Part shown: positions 1 to 8,710 of the stretch, one piece after another | Position numbering within the stretch: the first letter of the stretch is position 1 | Layout: the number at the start of each line of letters is the position of its first letter | NCBI GenBank assembly: GCA_018968885.1 | Contig: JAGWZK010000025.1 | Coordinates: 1-37,348, forward strand | Reading direction: 5' to 3' | DNA: 37,348 bases | DNA from: Planctomycetota bacterium | Lineage (GTDB): Bacteria; Planctomycetota; Phycisphaerae; Phycisphaerales; UBA1924 | Program-made: the position numbers and the translations under genes | The notes under the pieces: model-generated | What the model was told of the DNA's origin: nothing | What the model saw: the letters and a program-made list of their open reading frames with translations, nothing else | Databases searched by the model: none

Positions 1-126
1 TCACCCCTCCTCCTTCATCCCCGAGCACCGAAGGTGCGGCACTCACTTCTGCCTCTCACTCTGCCACTGCGCCACTTTGCCACTCCGCCACTTCTCTGCC
101 GTCTCTTCCCCCTCCCGACTCCTGAC
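1..126 (-). repeat. Left arm of a 126-bp exact inverted repeat
   Basis: Bases 1-126 are the exact reverse complement of 34226-34351, checked base by base; identity is lost at base 127. The repeat may continue to the left of the window. It contains a perfect hairpin (GCACC, loop GAA, GGTGC at 25-37) and five tandem 8-bp units of the AGTGGCnn type, read on the minus strand, at 53-92. Read on the plus strand it can encode the end of a reading frame stopping with TGA at 124-126. That is the same C-terminal peptide carried by the gene at 34227-35126, so a gene or repeat-extended frame may enter from outside the window. Confidence 0.9.
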
Positions 127-186
127 ACCGCTTCTGCTGCTTGCACCATCTGATACATTGATCACCTCATCAGAGGAAGATATCTC

Positions 187-1749
187 ATGCGCCCCCGCAA
201 TCTCAAAACCCGTCTCTCCTGCTGTCTCGCTGCGGTTGCCATCACAACACTGGCAACCGCCCAGGTCTACACCACCACACCCCAATGGCAAAGCGCCGAT
301 ATGCAGGTCTCCACAGGTGCTGCTCTCGTCGATATCAACCGCGACGGTTGGCTCGATCTGGTCGTTTCCAATGGCAATGACATTTCCCTGCAGCGCGTCG
401 TGGTCTATTACAACAATGGCAGTGGGGCATTGCAGGCCAGTCCCGGCTGGCAATCCGCCAACACCGCATATCACGGCCACCTCGATGTCGCCGATGTGAA
501 TGGTGACGGTTGGCCCGATGTCGCCGTCGGCATCCTGCTCGCCCAAGGCGGCCCCAGTGCGCGGCTCTACCTGAACAACAACGGGACTCTGAATTCGACT
601 GCGGTGTGGAGCGCCCCAATCTCCGCCGATTCCTTCGGTGTCGCTTTCGGCGATATGAATGGTGACGGTCGACCCGATCTCGCCGTCGCCAGTGGCAAGG
701 CCTATGACAACGTGCCGCAGACCAACGCGGTCTACGCCAACGTGGGCGGCTCACTCTCCGCCACACCGACCTGGCAGACGCCGACGACTCGCAACTTCGG
801 CAACTGCCTCTGGATCGATGCTGATCGCGATGGCAAGCTCGATCTGGCGTACGCCGGCAGCCGCACCGATTCGTTTGTGTTTCGCAACATCGGCACCACA
901 CTGGAGGGCACTCCCACCTGGCGCACCAATGACAGCCGCACGCAGTTCGGATTGATGTTCGCCTATGGCGATGTCAGTGGCGATGGATTTGCCGAGCTGA
1001 TTCTCGCCGACAACAACCAGATCGGGCCCGGTTCAGGACGCTTCCGCCAGTACGCCGGGTTGAACACCGGATTCTTCAACGCCAGCGCGGTGTGGACGTA
1101 TTCGGATGGATACACCAGCGCAGTGACGCTCGGTGACATCGATCGCGATGGCCGACTCGATCTCATCACCGGCGAATGGTTCGGCCGCGCTCGCTATTTC
1201 CGTAATCTCGGCACGGGCACCGGCTTTGGGGCGACACCCACCTGGACCAGCGCCGGCAACACCACCACAGTCGAAAAGCTCGTCCTGGGTGATGTCAACA
1301 ACTCAGCCCGCAAGATGTATGTTCAACGCTTCACCAGCAACACGCGGCGTCTCTTGCAACTCCCCAAGCAACCCATCGAAACAGTCGTCGCCATCAAAGC
1401 CGATGGTGTGGATCTCACCCCGGCGCAATACACCTGGAATCGCGAGTTGGGGTGGGTGTCGCTGGGCGTCGATGCCGCGACGGTGGATGTGGCGTATATC
1501 TACTCGCGCTCTCTTGATCTCGCCGTGTCGAATTGGGACGACAATCGTCCCAATCAGTTGTACATGAATCAGCTCGCCTCGCCGTGTGCTGCTGACTTCA
1601 ACGAGGATGGCACCGCGGATTTCTTTGACTACCTCGATCTGGTCGCGGTCTTTTCGGAGGGGTCCCTCGCTGCCGATGTCAATCTCGATGGCGTGGTGGA
1701 TTTCTTTGATTATCTGGATTTTGTCGCGGTGTTCAGCAGTGGATGCTGA
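187..1749 (+). CDS. Secreted FG-GAP/VCBS beta-propeller protein with C-terminal dockerin-like module
   Basis: This 520-residue protein is predicted to be exported. A basic, hydrophobic signal peptide occupies roughly residues 1-26, with likely cleavage after ATA. Residues 30-430 hold about seven repeats with Ca-binding cores of the form D-x-[DN]-x-DG (for example [36 protein letters not shown]), typical of FG-GAP/VCBS seven-bladed propellers. The last 55 residues carry two EF-hand-like DFFDYLDxV repeats enclosed by Cys residues, and the protein ends in GC. The same tail occurs in the proteins at 2912-4393 and 4543-6021. The start is supported by AGAGGA at 172-177, nine bases upstream. The role is probably cell-surface adhesion or recognition; the ligand is unknown. 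It may be transcribed together with the following sucD, but nothing links the functions. Confidence 0.85.
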   Translation: MRPRNLKTRLSCCLAAVAITTLATAQVYTTTPQWQSADMQVSTGAALVDINRDGWLDLVVSNGNDISLQRVVVYYNNGSGALQASPGWQSANTAYHGHLDVADVNGDGWPDVAVGILLAQGGPSARLYLNNNGTLNSTAVWSAPISADSFGVAFGDMNGDGRPDLAVASGKAYDNVPQTNAVYANVGGSLSATPTWQTPTTRNFGNCLWIDADRDGKLDLAYAGSRTDSFVFRNIGTTLEGTPTWRTNDSRTQFGLMFAYGDVSGDGFAELILADNNQIGPGSGRFRQYAGLNTGFFNASAVWTYSDGYTSAVTLGDIDRDGRLDLITGEWFGRARYFRNLGTGTGFGATPTWTSAGNTTTVEKLVLGDVNNSARKMYVQRFTSNTRRLLQLPKQPIETVVAIKADGVDLTPAQYTWNRELGWVSLGVDAATVDVAYIYSRSLDLAVSNWDDNRPNQLYMNQLASPCAADFNEDGTADFFDYLDLVAVFSEGSLAADVNLDGVVDFFDYLDFVAVFSSGC

Positions 1750-1844
1750 ATCGCAAAGAGCCGGGAATCCGGGCGAGAAACCCCGCATCAGTCCCGCATC
1801 TTGTCTCCGGAATCTCCGATTTTCCCTCCCTACCTTCCCCACCT

Positions 1845-2816
1845 ATGGCCATTCTCGTCGATGCAAACACGCGCGTGATCTGTCAGGGCATTACCGGTTC
1901 CTACGGAGCCCAACACACCAAGGGGTGCTGGGCCTACGGCACCAAACTGCTGGGTGGAGTGACCCCGGGCAAGGGTGGCACCAAAGACGCGCACGGCCTC
2001 CCCATCTGGGACACCGTCGAGCAAGCAGTCAAAGCCACCGGCGCGACCGCAACCATGATCTTCGTCCCACCGGTTCTGGCGGCAGATGCGATTCTCGAAG
2101 CGGCTGCGGCAGGCCTCAAGACCATTTGCGCCATCACCGAAGGCATCCCCGTTCAGGACATGGTCAAGACCCGCGGCGTTCTCGATGAGATGAACTCCCA
2201 AGGCGCAGGAATCATGCTGGTCGGGCCCAATTGCCCCGGCGTGATCACACCCGGCCCCAAGAGCACGCGCGAAGGTGCGGGAGCCAGTGGCGAGAATCCC
2301 TACACCACCAGTGGCTGCAAGATCGGCATCATGCCGGGGTATATCAACACGCACATCAGCGAGGCCAAGCTGGGCAAGGCGGTGGGGATCGTGAGCCGCA
2401 GCGGCACGCTGACCTATGAAGCGGTGTGGCAGACCTCAAGCCGCGGCCTGGCCCAGAGCACGTGTGTCGGCATCGGTGGCGACCCGGTGCGGGGCGTGAA
2501 CCACATCGACTGCATCAAGCTGTTTGAGGCAGACCCGGATACGCACGGGATCATGATGATCGGCGAGATCGGCGGCAGCGACGAGATTGAAGCCGCGGCG
2601 TACATCAAGAAGCATGTGAAGAAGCCGGTGGCTGCGTTCATCGCCGGGCGGACTGCCCCTCCTGGTCGCCGCATGGGCCACGCGGGCGCGATCATCGGCG
2701 GCGCAGACGACACGGCAGATGCCAAGATCAAAGCACTTCAGGCGGCAGGCGTGACGGTGGCGATGAGCCCGGCGGACCTGGGCGTGGCGATGCTGCAGGC
2801 GATGAAGCTGGGGTGA
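1845..2816 (+). CDS. sucD: Succinyl-CoA ligase (ADP/GDP-forming), alpha subunit
   Basis: This is the alpha subunit of the TCA-cycle enzyme that converts succinyl-CoA, NDP and Pi to succinate, CoA and NTP. It has 323 residues against about 290 in E. coli. Visible hallmarks are the N-terminal CoA-binding Rossmann segment ([15 protein letters not shown]), [31 protein letters not shown], and the phospho-histidine motif RMGHAGAI with the active His at about residue 279. Two extra segments are seen: about 20 residues at 138-157 (between VITPG and CKIGI) and a short one before AVGIVSRSG. The frame is open further upstream to 1743, but ATG 1845 gives the family N-terminus; no clear ribosome site precedes it. 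No beta subunit (sucC) lies next to it here, which is unusual, so the partner must be encoded elsewhere. Confidence 0.95.
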   Translation: MAILVDANTRVICQGITGSYGAQHTKGCWAYGTKLLGGVTPGKGGTKDAHGLPIWDTVEQAVKATGATATMIFVPPVLAADAILEAAAAGLKTICAITEGIPVQDMVKTRGVLDEMNSQGAGIMLVGPNCPGVITPGPKSTREGAGASGENPYTTSGCKIGIMPGYINTHISEAKLGKAVGIVSRSGTLTYEAVWQTSSRGLAQSTCVGIGGDPVRGVNHIDCIKLFEADPDTHGIMMIGEIGGSDEIEAAAYIKKHVKKPVAAFIAGRTAPPGRRMGHAGAIIGGADDTADAKIKALQAAGVTVAMSPADLGVAMLQAMKLG

Positions 2817-2846
2817 GTTTGCGGCTCAGTGTCAGAAAAACAACCA

Positions 2847-2888
2847 ACCCCGATTCAGATCATCGGTGTGGATGATCCAAGTCGGGGT
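2847..2888 (-). terminator. Hairpin terminator between convergent genes
   Basis: ACCCCGA at 2847-2853 pairs with TCGGGGT at 2882-2888, and GATCATC at 2858-2864 pairs with GATGATC at 2871-2877. On the minus strand the hairpin is followed by a T-rich run (complement of 2835-2839). It therefore best fits termination of the minus-strand gene ending at 2912, and may also stop sucD transcription coming from the other side. Confidence 0.7.
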
Positions 2889-2911
2889 GGTATGTGTCGG
2901 ATTGACGCGAT

Positions 2912-4393
2912 TCAGCACGGGCTGACGAAGGCAGCGACGAAGTCGAGGTAATCGAAGAAGTCGAGTTCCTGATCGTCGTTGAAATCGGCTCGCATGTGAC
3001 CGCTGGAGAAATCGGCGACGAAATCCAGGTAGTCAAAGAAATCGACTTGCAGGTCGGTGTTGTAATCACCGGGGCAGCGCTGGGCAAAGCAGAGGACGTT
3101 TTCGCCGCGATTCTCGAAAGTCCACTCGAAGGACACATCGGCATCAGGTCCGAGCGCGGCGGAGGTGAGGGTGAGGGCGAGTTGCTGCGGGCTGTTGACG
3201 GTGCTGGTGGTCTGGTTGAACTGGTTGCAACCGATCCACCCTTGGGCATCGTGCTTGTAGAGCATCGGCTGCGCTGGAGTGCCAGATTGGAACCCCACGG
3301 AGGCGTAGCCGCCATCGGTAGTCTTGATGACGCGCGAGGCACTGTCGTTGCTGAAGGAATCGCCGAAGCGGCGGACCCAGTTGGCAGTACCGGTGTTCTG
3401 ATTGATCTGCATCAGGCCGCAATCCTGTGGCGCGATGGAGCAGTTGAGCATGATCTGATCGCTCTGACCCAGGCACATGCCGCCGGTTGGATTGAAACCG
3501 TTATAGAGATTGGCCCATTGGCGATTGCCCGCGGCATCGACGCGGCAGACAGCGGTGTTGGCGCTGGGAAACTGCGAGACGCTGCTGACACCGGCGAAGG
3601 TGGCGAACCCGGCGCGATCGCGCACCACGCTCATGCCGGTGTAGAGGCCGGGAAGAGAGGAGAAGTAGTCATAGGTCCAGAGGAAAGAGCCAAAGGGAGA
3701 GGCGGGGGTGCGGGTGCGAATGGCCAGGAAGCGCGCGACGTTGAAGGAGGCATCGAGGCGACCGGCGATGTAGAAACTGCCATCACGATCTTCGGCGATA
3801 TCCGAGAGCATGACGGACGAAGCGGACCCGGCCTGATTCACCTGCACACCGGCGGTCTGGATCAGGTTCGCATCGGTGCGAATCATGACACCGACGTTCT
3901 GGCCGTTGGTCAGGGTCTTGGTGCCGACGATCACGTAGCCATTGCCACCTGCGGAACGCACGCGACCAAAGGTGGTGCCGTCGTAGCGACGCGCGGCGTT
4001 GATGTTGCCGATCGAATCAGTCTTGATGAGGATCAGACGATTGCTTCCCACCAGCGGGCTATCTGATGAGCACCCAAGCACAAAGCCGCCATCCTGCGAT
4101 TCGATGATCGAAAGCCCTTCGGTGCGCGACTGGCCGATGCCGTAGATCTGCGTCCACAGGGGCTGGCCGACCGAGTTGGTCTTGGTCAGCGTGATCTGGC
4201 GGTAGTTGATGTTGAAGTTGCGAGTGCCGACGTAGACGTAGCCACCGTCGGAGGTCTGGAGGATGTCGTTGCCGGTCTGAGCGGCGGCGGTGCCGAGGTT
4301 CTTGCGTTGGAATGTGGTGATCGGGATTGCGGATGCCGCGGCGGTGATGCTTGCGGTGAAGATGGCGGCGGCGATGAGTGTGCGAGTGGTCAT
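2912..4393 (-). CDS. Secreted repeat protein with C-terminal dockerin-like module (paralogue 1)
   Basis: The 493-residue product begins with an Ala-rich signal peptide (cleavage likely near residue 23, ASA). Scattered SDGGY/F-type repeats (TSDGGYVYVG, SQDGGFVLG, TTDGGYASVG) suggest a beta-propeller-like body. The tail, from CPGDYNTD to the terminal Cys, has two [11 protein letters not shown]-hand-like units bracketed by cysteines, as in the neighbouring paralogue and the protein at 187-1749. AAGGAG lies about eight bases before the ATG. It is clearly a duplicate of 4543-6021: length, signal peptide, repeat layout, tail, 5' leader and downstream hairpin all correspond. No enzymatic motif is visible. 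I infer an exported surface or matrix protein held or assembled through the dockerin-like tail; the partner is not in this window. Confidence 0.8.
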   Translation of the reverse strand: MTTRTLIAAAIFTASITAAASAIPITTFQRKNLGTAAAQTGNDILQTSDGGYVYVGTRNFNINYRQITLTKTNSVGQPLWTQIYGIGQSRTEGLSIIESQDGGFVLGCSSDSPLVGSNRLILIKTDSIGNINAARRYDGTTFGRVRSAGGNGYVIVGTKTLTNGQNVGVMIRTDANLIQTAGVQVNQAGSASSVMLSDIAEDRDGSFYIAGRLDASFNVARFLAIRTRTPASPFGSFLWTYDYFSSLPGLYTGMSVVRDRAGFATFAGVSSVSQFPSANTAVCRVDAAGNRQWANLYNGFNPTGGMCLGQSDQIMLNCSIAPQDCGLMQINQNTGTANWVRRFGDSFSNDSASRVIKTTDGGYASVGFQSGTPAQPMLYKHDAQGWIGCNQFNQTTSTVNSPQQLALTLTSAALGPDADVSFEWTFENRGENVLCFAQRCPGDYNTDLQVDFFDYLDFVADFSSGHMRADFNDDQELDFFDYLDFVAAFVSPC

Positions 4394-4489
4394 GGGATGG
4401 CTCCTTGGGGCCGGCAGCGGGCCGGTTCAGTAGGAAATGCCCGTCAAGTCCAGAACCTTGCAGGGCATTGGGAAGAAATCGACCAAAAG

Positions 4490-4522
4490 CACAACCCCGA
4501 CCGGTCATTGGTCGGGGTCGTG
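4490..4522 (-). terminator. Rho-independent terminator after paralogue 2
   Basis: ACCCCGACC at 4494-4502 pairs perfectly with GGTCGGGGT at 4510-4518 around a seven-base loop, and the stem can be extended outward with one mismatch. On the minus strand it is followed by CTTTTGG. It lies 21 bases past the stop of the gene at 4543-6021 and upstream of paralogue 1. Confidence 0.85.
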
Positions 4523-4542
4523 GTTGAGGCACTGAGCAGTAT

Positions 4543-6021
4543 TCAGCACGGGCTGGCAAACGCCGACACGAAGTCCAGGTAATCAAAGAAGTCGATGTTC
4601 TGATCTTCGTTGAAATCGGCCCGCGGCGCGGCACTGGAGAAGTCAGCCACAAAGTCCAAGTAGTCAAAGAAATCAACGGCTTGGTCGGTGTTGTAATCGC
4701 CCGGGCAGCGCTGCGTGAAGCACATGGGTTCATCAATCAGCGTGACGATGTCGTGACTCAGGAAAACCTGACAATCCGGGCCGATGGGCACAGTCGCCAG
4801 TGCGATCGCCACGGTCTGCGTGCTGGCAACGACCTGCGGAGTGGCCTGGCGCATATTGCATCCGATCCACCCCTGGTTGTCGTACTTGAACAACGTGGGA
4901 GAGCTCCAGCTTGAGCCCGTTGAAACGTAACCACCATCGCTGGTCGGGGAAATCCCAGAACCCCATTCTCCCGTAGATTGACTGCTGTATCGAGCCCATT
5001 GGAGGTTGCCAGTTGTGCTATCCAGATTCATGATACCGCGCGGCTGCTGAAGCCCGACAATTGCGTTGCCGGTGAATGACGTGGTGATGCGGCTCACATT
5101 CGTGCCGCTGGTATAGAGGTTTCCCCACAGTCGCCCGCCGATGCGATTGACACGACAGACACCCGAGGAAAAAGTATTGAGCGGCGCGTGCGAGATGCGT
5201 GCCACCATCATGGCATCACCGTTGGCTGCACAGGTCACGCCGAATCCCGACCCATATCCTGGGTGCTGGGCGAAATAGTCATTGGCCCACTGAATCGCGC
5301 CAAAGCCCTGGCTGGTGAGGGGAATATTCATCAGGAACGAGCGCGACGACATGCCACCCAGATCGCGGCGGCCCGTGACATACAGATCGCCTCGCTGATT
5401 CTCAGCCAGATCGCTGAGGATGATTGACGTGCTGGTGCCATTGGGATCAACTGGCTGGATGACGCTCACACCGGCAACTTGATTCAGGTTGGCATCCGTC
5501 CTGATCAGCACACCCGGCCCAAAGGCGGACATGGTGCCAGCGTTTCGGCTTCCGGCGATGAGATAGCCGCCACTACTGGCATTGCGAACTCTGCCCAACT
5601 GCAATCCGTCATAGGCGCGGGCGGCAGTCGGGTTGCCAAATGAATCCAACTTGATCAGCATGATGCGATTGCCCGGAATCGCGGCATTCTCAGTGGTGCA
5701 CCCCAGCACAAAGCCGCCATCAGGTGATTGAACCAACGAAACGCCTTCGGCGCGTCCCAACCCGATGCCAAAGGAACTGCACCACAATGGTTGCCCGACA
5801 GAGTTCGTGCGCGTCAGGGTGACTTCCGCACGCGACGAAGAGACGTACCGCGTACCGATATAGGCGTATCCGCCATCGCTGGTCTGCACAACTTCTGCAG
5901 CACTCAGCGATGTGCCGCTGGCGATGTGACTTCTCTGAAACGAGGTGACTGGAACAGCCAGCGCGGCGAAGGAGAGCGTGGAAGTGACCAGTACTGCGGC
6001 GATGAGGGTGCGAGGTTGCAT
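4543..6021 (-). CDS. Secreted repeat protein with C-terminal dockerin-like module (paralogue 2)
   Basis: This 492-residue paralogue of the gene at 2912-4393 starts with MQPRTLIAAVLVTST, a typical signal peptide with likely cleavage after about residue 22. SDGGY-type repeats recur (TSDGGYAYIG, SPDGGFVLG, TSDGGYVSTG). The end carries two DFFDYLDFV units after CPGDYNTD and finishes SPC. AGGAG lies nine bases before the ATG. The two copies have diverged clearly in the middle (tracts such as NLDSTTGNLQW against NQNTGTANWV) but keep nearly identical tails and similar leaders (CTTGCAGGGC in both upstream regions). The duplication is therefore not very recent, or the tails are under stronger constraint. 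Function is unknown; an exported surface role is inferred. Confidence 0.8.
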   Translation of the reverse strand: MQPRTLIAAVLVTSTLSFAALAVPVTSFQRSHIASGTSLSAAEVVQTSDGGYAYIGTRYVSSSRAEVTLTRTNSVGQPLWCSSFGIGLGRAEGVSLVQSPDGGFVLGCTTENAAIPGNRIMLIKLDSFGNPTAARAYDGLQLGRVRNASSGGYLIAGSRNAGTMSAFGPGVLIRTDANLNQVAGVSVIQPVDPNGTSTSIILSDLAENQRGDLYVTGRRDLGGMSSRSFLMNIPLTSQGFGAIQWANDYFAQHPGYGSGFGVTCAANGDAMMVARISHAPLNTFSSGVCRVNRIGGRLWGNLYTSGTNVSRITTSFTGNAIVGLQQPRGIMNLDSTTGNLQWARYSSQSTGEWGSGISPTSDGGYVSTGSSWSSPTLFKYDNQGWIGCNMRQATPQVVASTQTVAIALATVPIGPDCQVFLSHDIVTLIDEPMCFTQRCPGDYNTDQAVDFFDYLDFVADFSSAAPRADFNEDQNIDFFDYLDFVSAFASPC

Positions 6022-6116
6022 GGGGCGAAACTCCTGGACTGGGGCGATGCCCGGTCAGAGGGAGTTGCGCGGACGATTCGGAAGCTTGCAGGGCCGAGGA
6101 TCGATTCGGCCTAAAA

Positions 6117-6155
6117 ACCACACACCCCGGCCGGACATCGGTCGGGGTGTTGGTT
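6117..6155 (-). terminator. Rho-independent terminator after nadA
   Basis: CACCCCGGCC at 6123-6132 pairs with GGTCGGGGTG at 6140-6149 apart from one G-T or C-T position. ACCA and TGGT extend the base of the stem, and TTTTTAG follows on the minus strand. It lies about 100 bases beyond the nadA stop and upstream of the next minus-strand gene. Confidence 0.8.
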
Positions 6156-6250
6156 CAAAGGGGTGGATACATAAGGAAGTACCGAGCGGCTTGGGGCACT
6201 TATTCCCTGGCGCGGGAAATTTGAATGGCCGGAATGGCTAGTTTTTGGGC

Positions 6251-7501
6251 TTAATCGACAGTGGCGGTTTTTTTTGCGGCGGGTGTCGCGCTGAGTGCCA
6301 GCATGCGGTCCACGGCAAGGAGTGCGAGTTCTCGGACCTTGGGATGCACGCTGATCTGGTTGACGACTTTGGGTTTGCCGTCTTTGGAGAGGACGCCAGC
6401 GAGGTTGTCGAGGACCCAGAGGAGGTGGGGCTCATCGATGCGGTACATGGTGGTGCAGAGGCACTGGCAATCGCTGAGAATGCGGACCGAGACGCCGCGG
6501 GTTGCGGCTTCGGTGGCGAGGCGATTGACCAGATGCACCTCGGTGCCGATGGCAAAGCGCGAGCCGGGTGCCGCGGCACGGATGGTGTTGATGATGTATT
6601 CGGTGGAGCCGTTGAGATCGGAAAGATCGACGACCTCTTTGGCGCACTCGGGGTGAACCAGGATGGTGATTGGTGTGGCGGTGGGGTTGGCAGCGTTTTC
6701 GGCGCGAATGGCGCGGCAGTGTTCGGGCCTGAACAACTTGTGCACGCTGCAGTGACCGGCCCAGAGGATGCTGACGGCGGACTTGAGTTGCTCGGGCGTC
6801 ATGCCGCCGAGAGGTGCGCCTTGGCGGGCTTTCTTGGGGTCGTAGAGGGCGGACTGGGTGTCGGTGTTGAAGCCGAGTTTGGCGGTGGTGTTGCGGCCTA
6901 GGTGCTGATCGGGGAGGAAGAGGACTTTGATTTGTTCGTTGGGCTGCTTAGGAATCGTGCCGCCAGCGAAAGCCCATTTGAGGACGGAGACAGCGTTGGA
7001 ACTGGTGCAGCATGCGCCGCCGCGCTCGCCGACGAAGGCCTTGATGGCGGCGGTGGAGTTCACATAGGTGATGGGAATCACGCGGCCCTTGAAACCCTGC
7101 GATTTCAGTTCGGCGTGAAGGGCATCCCAGCACTCGACGGTGTCGTCGTACGCGGCCATATCAGCCATGGAGCAACCGGCGGAGAGATCTGGGAGGATGA
7201 CGCTGACGGAATCGGGGGTCAGCATGTCGGCGGTTTCGGCCATGAAGTGCACGCCGCAGAAAATGACGTACTTGACGGGATCGGCGGGTGTGCGTTCTTT
7301 GGCGAGGTTGGCGGCGATCTGGCTGAGCTTCAAGGAGTCGCCGGTGTAATCCACGTGGCGGATGATGTCATCGGTCTGGTAGTGGTGGCCGAGGATGACC
7401 AGCGACGTGCCGAGTTGTTGACGGCGTGCGGAGATCGCCGCGACGAGTTCGTCGGCGGGGAGTTTGTGGTATCGATCTGGCAAAGCGGGCTGCCACAGCA
7501 T
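6251..7501 (-). CDS. nadA: Quinolinate synthase
   Basis: NadA condenses iminoaspartate with dihydroxyacetone phosphate to quinolinate in NAD synthesis, using a 4Fe-4S cluster. Visible motifs are ILGHHYQTDD (residues 37-46), FCGVHFMAE with Cys82, GGACCTSSNA with Cys164/165, WAGHCSVHK, HPECAKEV and DCQCLCTTMYR with Cys345/347/349; these include the three cluster-ligand regions of the family. At 416 residues it is of the long type with an insert around residues 185-270. No nadB or nadC is adjacent, so it appears to be a single-gene unit, ended by the hairpin at 6117-6155. The ATG at 7501 is the best start, though no clear ribosome site precedes it. Confidence 0.95.
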   Translation of the reverse strand: MLWQPALPDRYHKLPADELVAAISARRQQLGTSLVILGHHYQTDDIIRHVDYTGDSLKLSQIAANLAKERTPADPVKYVIFCGVHFMAETADMLTPDSVSVILPDLSAGCSMADMAAYDDTVECWDALHAELKSQGFKGRVIPITYVNSTAAIKAFVGERGGACCTSSNAVSVLKWAFAGGTIPKQPNEQIKVLFLPDQHLGRNTTAKLGFNTDTQSALYDPKKARQGAPLGGMTPEQLKSAVSILWAGHCSVHKLFRPEHCRAIRAENAANPTATPITILVHPECAKEVVDLSDLNGSTEYIINTIRAAAPGSRFAIGTEVHLVNRLATEAATRGVSVRILSDCQCLCTTMYRIDEPHLLWVLDNLAGVLSKDGKPKVVNQISVHPKVRELALLAVDRMLALSATPAAKKTATVD

Positions 7502-7651
7502 GGGGGATTGTAGAGGGATGGAGAGGAAAGACGGGGTGAGGTTTCTCTGGGCAACGGGATACCGATATTGTTGTTCAGGAGGGAAGGGCTTGCGGCGTTT
7601 TCTAGATCAGATACGGAGTTAGCGAGATTCACATTCCAAACCGAGGCCCTC

Positions 7652-7915
7652 ATGGATCAAGACTTTTCTGTGGACTATGTAGACAGCGACGAGTATCGCT
7701 ACCTCGGTGCTGAAATCTACTTCCGCAAACAGCGACTATGCCAACTTTTGCGACGATACCCCGGCGATGAAATCGACATTGAGTTCGTTGACAAGTTGTA
7801 CGTTGTAGAGACTCCGATACGACGGAGATTTCCGTTGGCAGAGTTCTTGAAGCTCGTCGACACAATACAGGCGGACTTGTTGTCGTTGCCACGGATCGAA
7901 AACGAAACGGATTGA
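7652..7915 (+). CDS. Small hypothetical protein, partner of an Imm11-like gene
   Basis: The 87-residue protein from ATG 7652 is not one I can name. It is acidic at the start (MDQDFSVDYVDSDEYRYL), followed by AEIYFRKQRLCQLLRR and a Leu-rich helix near the end. The AEIYF segment resembles small conserved proteins often annotated as hypothetical, some of them near immunity genes; this is a weak memory-based resemblance. The frame is open from TTG 7568, but GAGG at 7643-7646 supports 7652. Its stop lies just before the start of the Imm11-like gene, so the two are probably co-translated. Codons such as TAT, AAA and TTT are commoner than in neighbouring genes, hinting at acquisition. Confidence 0.6.
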   Translation: MDQDFSVDYVDSDEYRYLGAEIYFRKQRLCQLLRRYPGDEIDIEFVDKLYVVETPIRRRFPLAEFLKLVDTIQADLLSLPRIENETD

Positions 7916-7962
7916 CTTTTGAAGGACAGATGCCGCTGAGGAGGTCGGGTCCATCTACCATT

Positions 7963-8568
7963 ATGCCGATATACAAAATGACATATTACAAATTTGGCAA
8001 GTTCACAGATGAATGGGCAGGTACCCCGAACGACAATGTCACATGGGTTATCGATGGAGGCTACCTTCTAGATGATTGGCTCGTCATGCGACTTCCATCT
8101 AGTGGATGCGAGTTTATTGATAACTGGCCCGATTCCGCTGTAGTAGCGACTCGATACAAGAATCGTCGCGAAGACATGCCCGAAGCCTTTTCAAATCGTC
8201 CAATAGTATCGGATCGGCTTCGCCGACTAATAGAAAATCTTGATCCTAACGCGGCGCAGTATCTTCCCGTAGAGATTCACTATCGTGGCATTCCTATTGA
8301 TGGACAGTATTGGGTGGCAAACTGGCTACAGGAAGTTGACTGTGTGGATTGGGACCGTTCTGTGCCCAAGGGGAAGCCGCCGAAAGGCGAGCATGTAGTG
8401 TTTTGGAATACCGTGTTGGATCAGTCCAAGATTCCGTCATCCTTCCATGTGTTTCTTCCTACTCAGGCAGTCTGCAAGGCGATCTGCAGTGAGTCGCTCA
8501 AGAACGCGATTGAAAACTCAGGAATTACTGGATGTGGCTTTTTGCCGCTAGATAGCCGTGTAGAGTAA
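7963..8568 (+). CDS. Imm11 (DUF1629)-family immunity protein, orphan
   Basis: The product has about 201 residues. Its second half has the layout I know from the Imm11/DUF1629 (MXAN_0049-type) family: PIVSDRLRRLIENLDP, QYLPVEIHYRG, YWVANWLQEVDCVDWDRS, then VFWNTVLDQSKIPSSFHVF and an ending of the form SESLKNAIENSGITGCGF. These proteins are thought to neutralise polymorphic toxins of neighbouring cells. No toxin gene is adjacent, so this is an orphan immunity gene or the remains of a module. The start is uncertain: TTG 7912 overlaps the previous stop, ATG 7930 has GAAGGA just upstream, and ATG 7963 or 7978 give the more family-like N-terminus. The gene is visibly AT-richer than its neighbours. 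Confidence 0.7.
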   Translation: MPIYKMTYYKFGKFTDEWAGTPNDNVTWVIDGGYLLDDWLVMRLPSSGCEFIDNWPDSAVVATRYKNRREDMPEAFSNRPIVSDRLRRLIENLDPNAAQYLPVEIHYRGIPIDGQYWVANWLQEVDCVDWDRSVPKGKPPKGEHVVFWNTVLDQSKIPSSFHVFLPTQAVCKAICSESLKNAIENSGITGCGFLPLDSRVE

Positions 8569-8710
8569 GTTTTCATGTTCGCGCAAAGATTGGTGGCGTT
8601 GAGGAATTGAGATATCTCGCTGGCGCATCGTGAAACCGAGTAGAAGATTTGGGGGACGTTGTGCAGGGGTGCTGTTCGACAATCTCATAGCGACCTCTGT
8701 CCATTTCCTT

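Noticed and set aside
2996..4066. 356-codon open frame on the plus strand
   Set aside because: It is antisense to the secreted paralogue 2912-4393, has low-complexity Gly/Ala/Glu composition and shows no family motif. GC-rich codon bias leaves such frames open.
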